Made by a program: the position numbers and the translations under genes. The notes below the pieces were generated by a model. It had not been told where the DNA came from. It saw only the letters and a program-made list of their open reading frames with translations, and made no database searches. Shown here one piece after another: positions 6,079 to 6,760 of a stretch of 6,760 nucleotides of DNA (position 1 is its first letter; every line of letters begins with the position of its first letter). This stretch comes from Candidatus Heimdallarchaeota archaeon (lineage in GTDB: Archaea > Asgardarchaeota > Heimdallarchaeia > Heimdallarchaeales > Heimdallarchaeaceae): NCBI GenBank assembly GCA_030628305.1, contig DAOVRE010000080.1:1-6760 (forward strand), in the 5' to 3' direction.

Positions 6079-6760
6079 ATATCTTGCTTTTTCTTTTCGA
6101 ACTAAATTTGAAATAACCAAATACAGCTAGTGGGATTAGTACAACTAAAGAAAGAAACGAGTAGTAAATGTTATTATTTCTATAGATTGGAGGTTCAGAA
6201 AGAGGATAAAGGTCTTGTGCATTTGCAAATCCATCTATATAATAGCTTCCCACTACAACAAAATAGTCAGTCCAGTAATTCCCTTCTTCTGATTCTTCAT
6301 CGTACCAAATATTATTTACACCATCGTCTTTAGCTTGAGCAGTGTTAAAATATTGATTATTTTCTATGAAAGAATTATGATGTATTGAATTATTCCTTGA
6401 GTATAAATCCAGAACTACTCCCCATAGAAGGTTTTCACTTAAAAAATTGTAACTAAGTTCATTTTTGGAAGAGCTTTCTAGAACTATACCTGCAAAATTT
6501 GAGTTACACGTATTATTGATGATCGCCATTCCTATGGAACCATAAGTATAGATTCCGAGATTCCAATTATCAGAGCAAAAATTGTTTTGAATTGTTCCTT
6601 TAATACAATAAAGTAGGGTTATGCCTGTATGAGTAGAGGAAAGGTTTTGGTGCAATATTTGAATATTGGAGCAATCTGCAAGAATTAACTGACCGTAAAT
6701 AGGTTGGGTAATTTTTAGATCATCTAAACCCACAAAATAACCAAATTCTTTGTCATTAAC
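6077..6760 (-). CDS. NosD-like right-handed beta-helix surface protein, C-terminal part (5' end outside window)
   Basis: The frame is open to the window edge; a GTG at 6733 is internal, because the upstream codons (VNDKEFGYF) continue the family pattern seen before YGQLILADCSNIQI. The 227 visible residues comprise beta-helix coils in which Asn-rich turns recur about every 22-24 residues (NNFCSDN, NNTCNSN, YNFLSEN, HNSFIEN). The characteristic closing block DDGVNNIW...EGNYWTDY, then YYIDGFANAQDLYPLSEPP, follows. A single membrane anchor lies at about 199-217, ending in a basic tail (SSKRKSKI). This is the NosD/periplasmic-copper-binding repeat superfamily, which in archaea mostly means cell-surface beta-helix proteins of unknown ligand, not nitrous-oxide reductase maturation factors; no nos genes are nearby. 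The protein is predicted to face outward with its C-terminus anchored in the membrane. The missing N-terminus should hold a signal peptide and earlier coils. Confidence 0.85.
   Translation of the reverse strand, partial: VNDKEFGYFVGLDDLKITQPIYGQLILADCSNIQILHQNLSSTHTGITLLYCIKGTIQNNFCSDNWNLGIYTYGSIGMAIINNTCNSNFAGIVLESSSKNELSYNFLSENLLWGVVLDLYSRNNSIHHNSFIENNQYFNTAQAKDDGVNNIWYDEESEEGNYWTDYFVVVGSYYIDGFANAQDLYPLSEPPIYRNNNIYYSFLSLVVLIPLAVFGYFKFSSKRKSKI

Noticed and set aside
6130..6333. 67-codon plus-strand ORF
   Set aside because: It is antisense to the NosD-like gene, whose family motifs are clear.

Overview
The window looks like AT-rich archaeal chromosome, most plausibly from an Asgard-type (Lokiarchaeia-like) or related archaeon. 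This is inferred from three things: a NosD-like right-handed beta-helix surface protein with a C-terminal membrane anchor, a large sequon-rich surface protein with a TATA/BRE-like promoter and an AGGTGA ribosome binding site, and a MacB/LolD-type ABC ATPase remnant. No rRNA, tRNA or other phylogenetic marker is present, so the assignment is tentative.

Layout. Bases 1-226 are a strikingly GC-richer (about 48% by hand count, against roughly 20-35% around it) non-coding block. It holds several perfect helices closed by a terminal CGATGCT/AGCATCG pairing, and I call it a candidate structured RNA on the + strand. Two further hairpins and a long T-tract (to 331) follow it. Bases 359-2536 (+) encode a 725-residue protein I do not recognise; its N-terminal third carries a possible PD-(D/E)XK nuclease core. 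Convergent to it and overlapping by 8 bp, bases 2529-3689 (-) encode a secreted-then-membrane protein with a signal peptide, an ectodomain of about 100 residues and five membrane spans. Bases 3805-4299 (+) are an ABC transporter ATPase that lacks its first ~60 residues, including Walker A. Remnants of what looks like its operon (a GTG ORF overlapping its stop, then a strong Shine-Dalgarno before a 17-codon ORF) run to about 4457. Bases 4454-5869 (-) encode a 471-residue surface protein with an N-terminal membrane segment and many N-glycosylation sequons. Bases 6077-6760 (-) are the C-terminal part of a NosD-like beta-helix surface protein that runs off the window edge.

How the parts relate. 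The two minus-strand genes on the right are both cell-surface proteins and could belong to one surface neighbourhood, although a 207-base gap with its own promoter separates them. The ABC segment reads as a decaying insertion or deletion scar between gene blocks. The most promising candidate for something undescribed is the left end: a compact, highly structured putative RNA immediately upstream of a large, basic, orphan protein with a possible nuclease core. No known RNA family, and no named defence system, can be assigned from sequence inspection alone.
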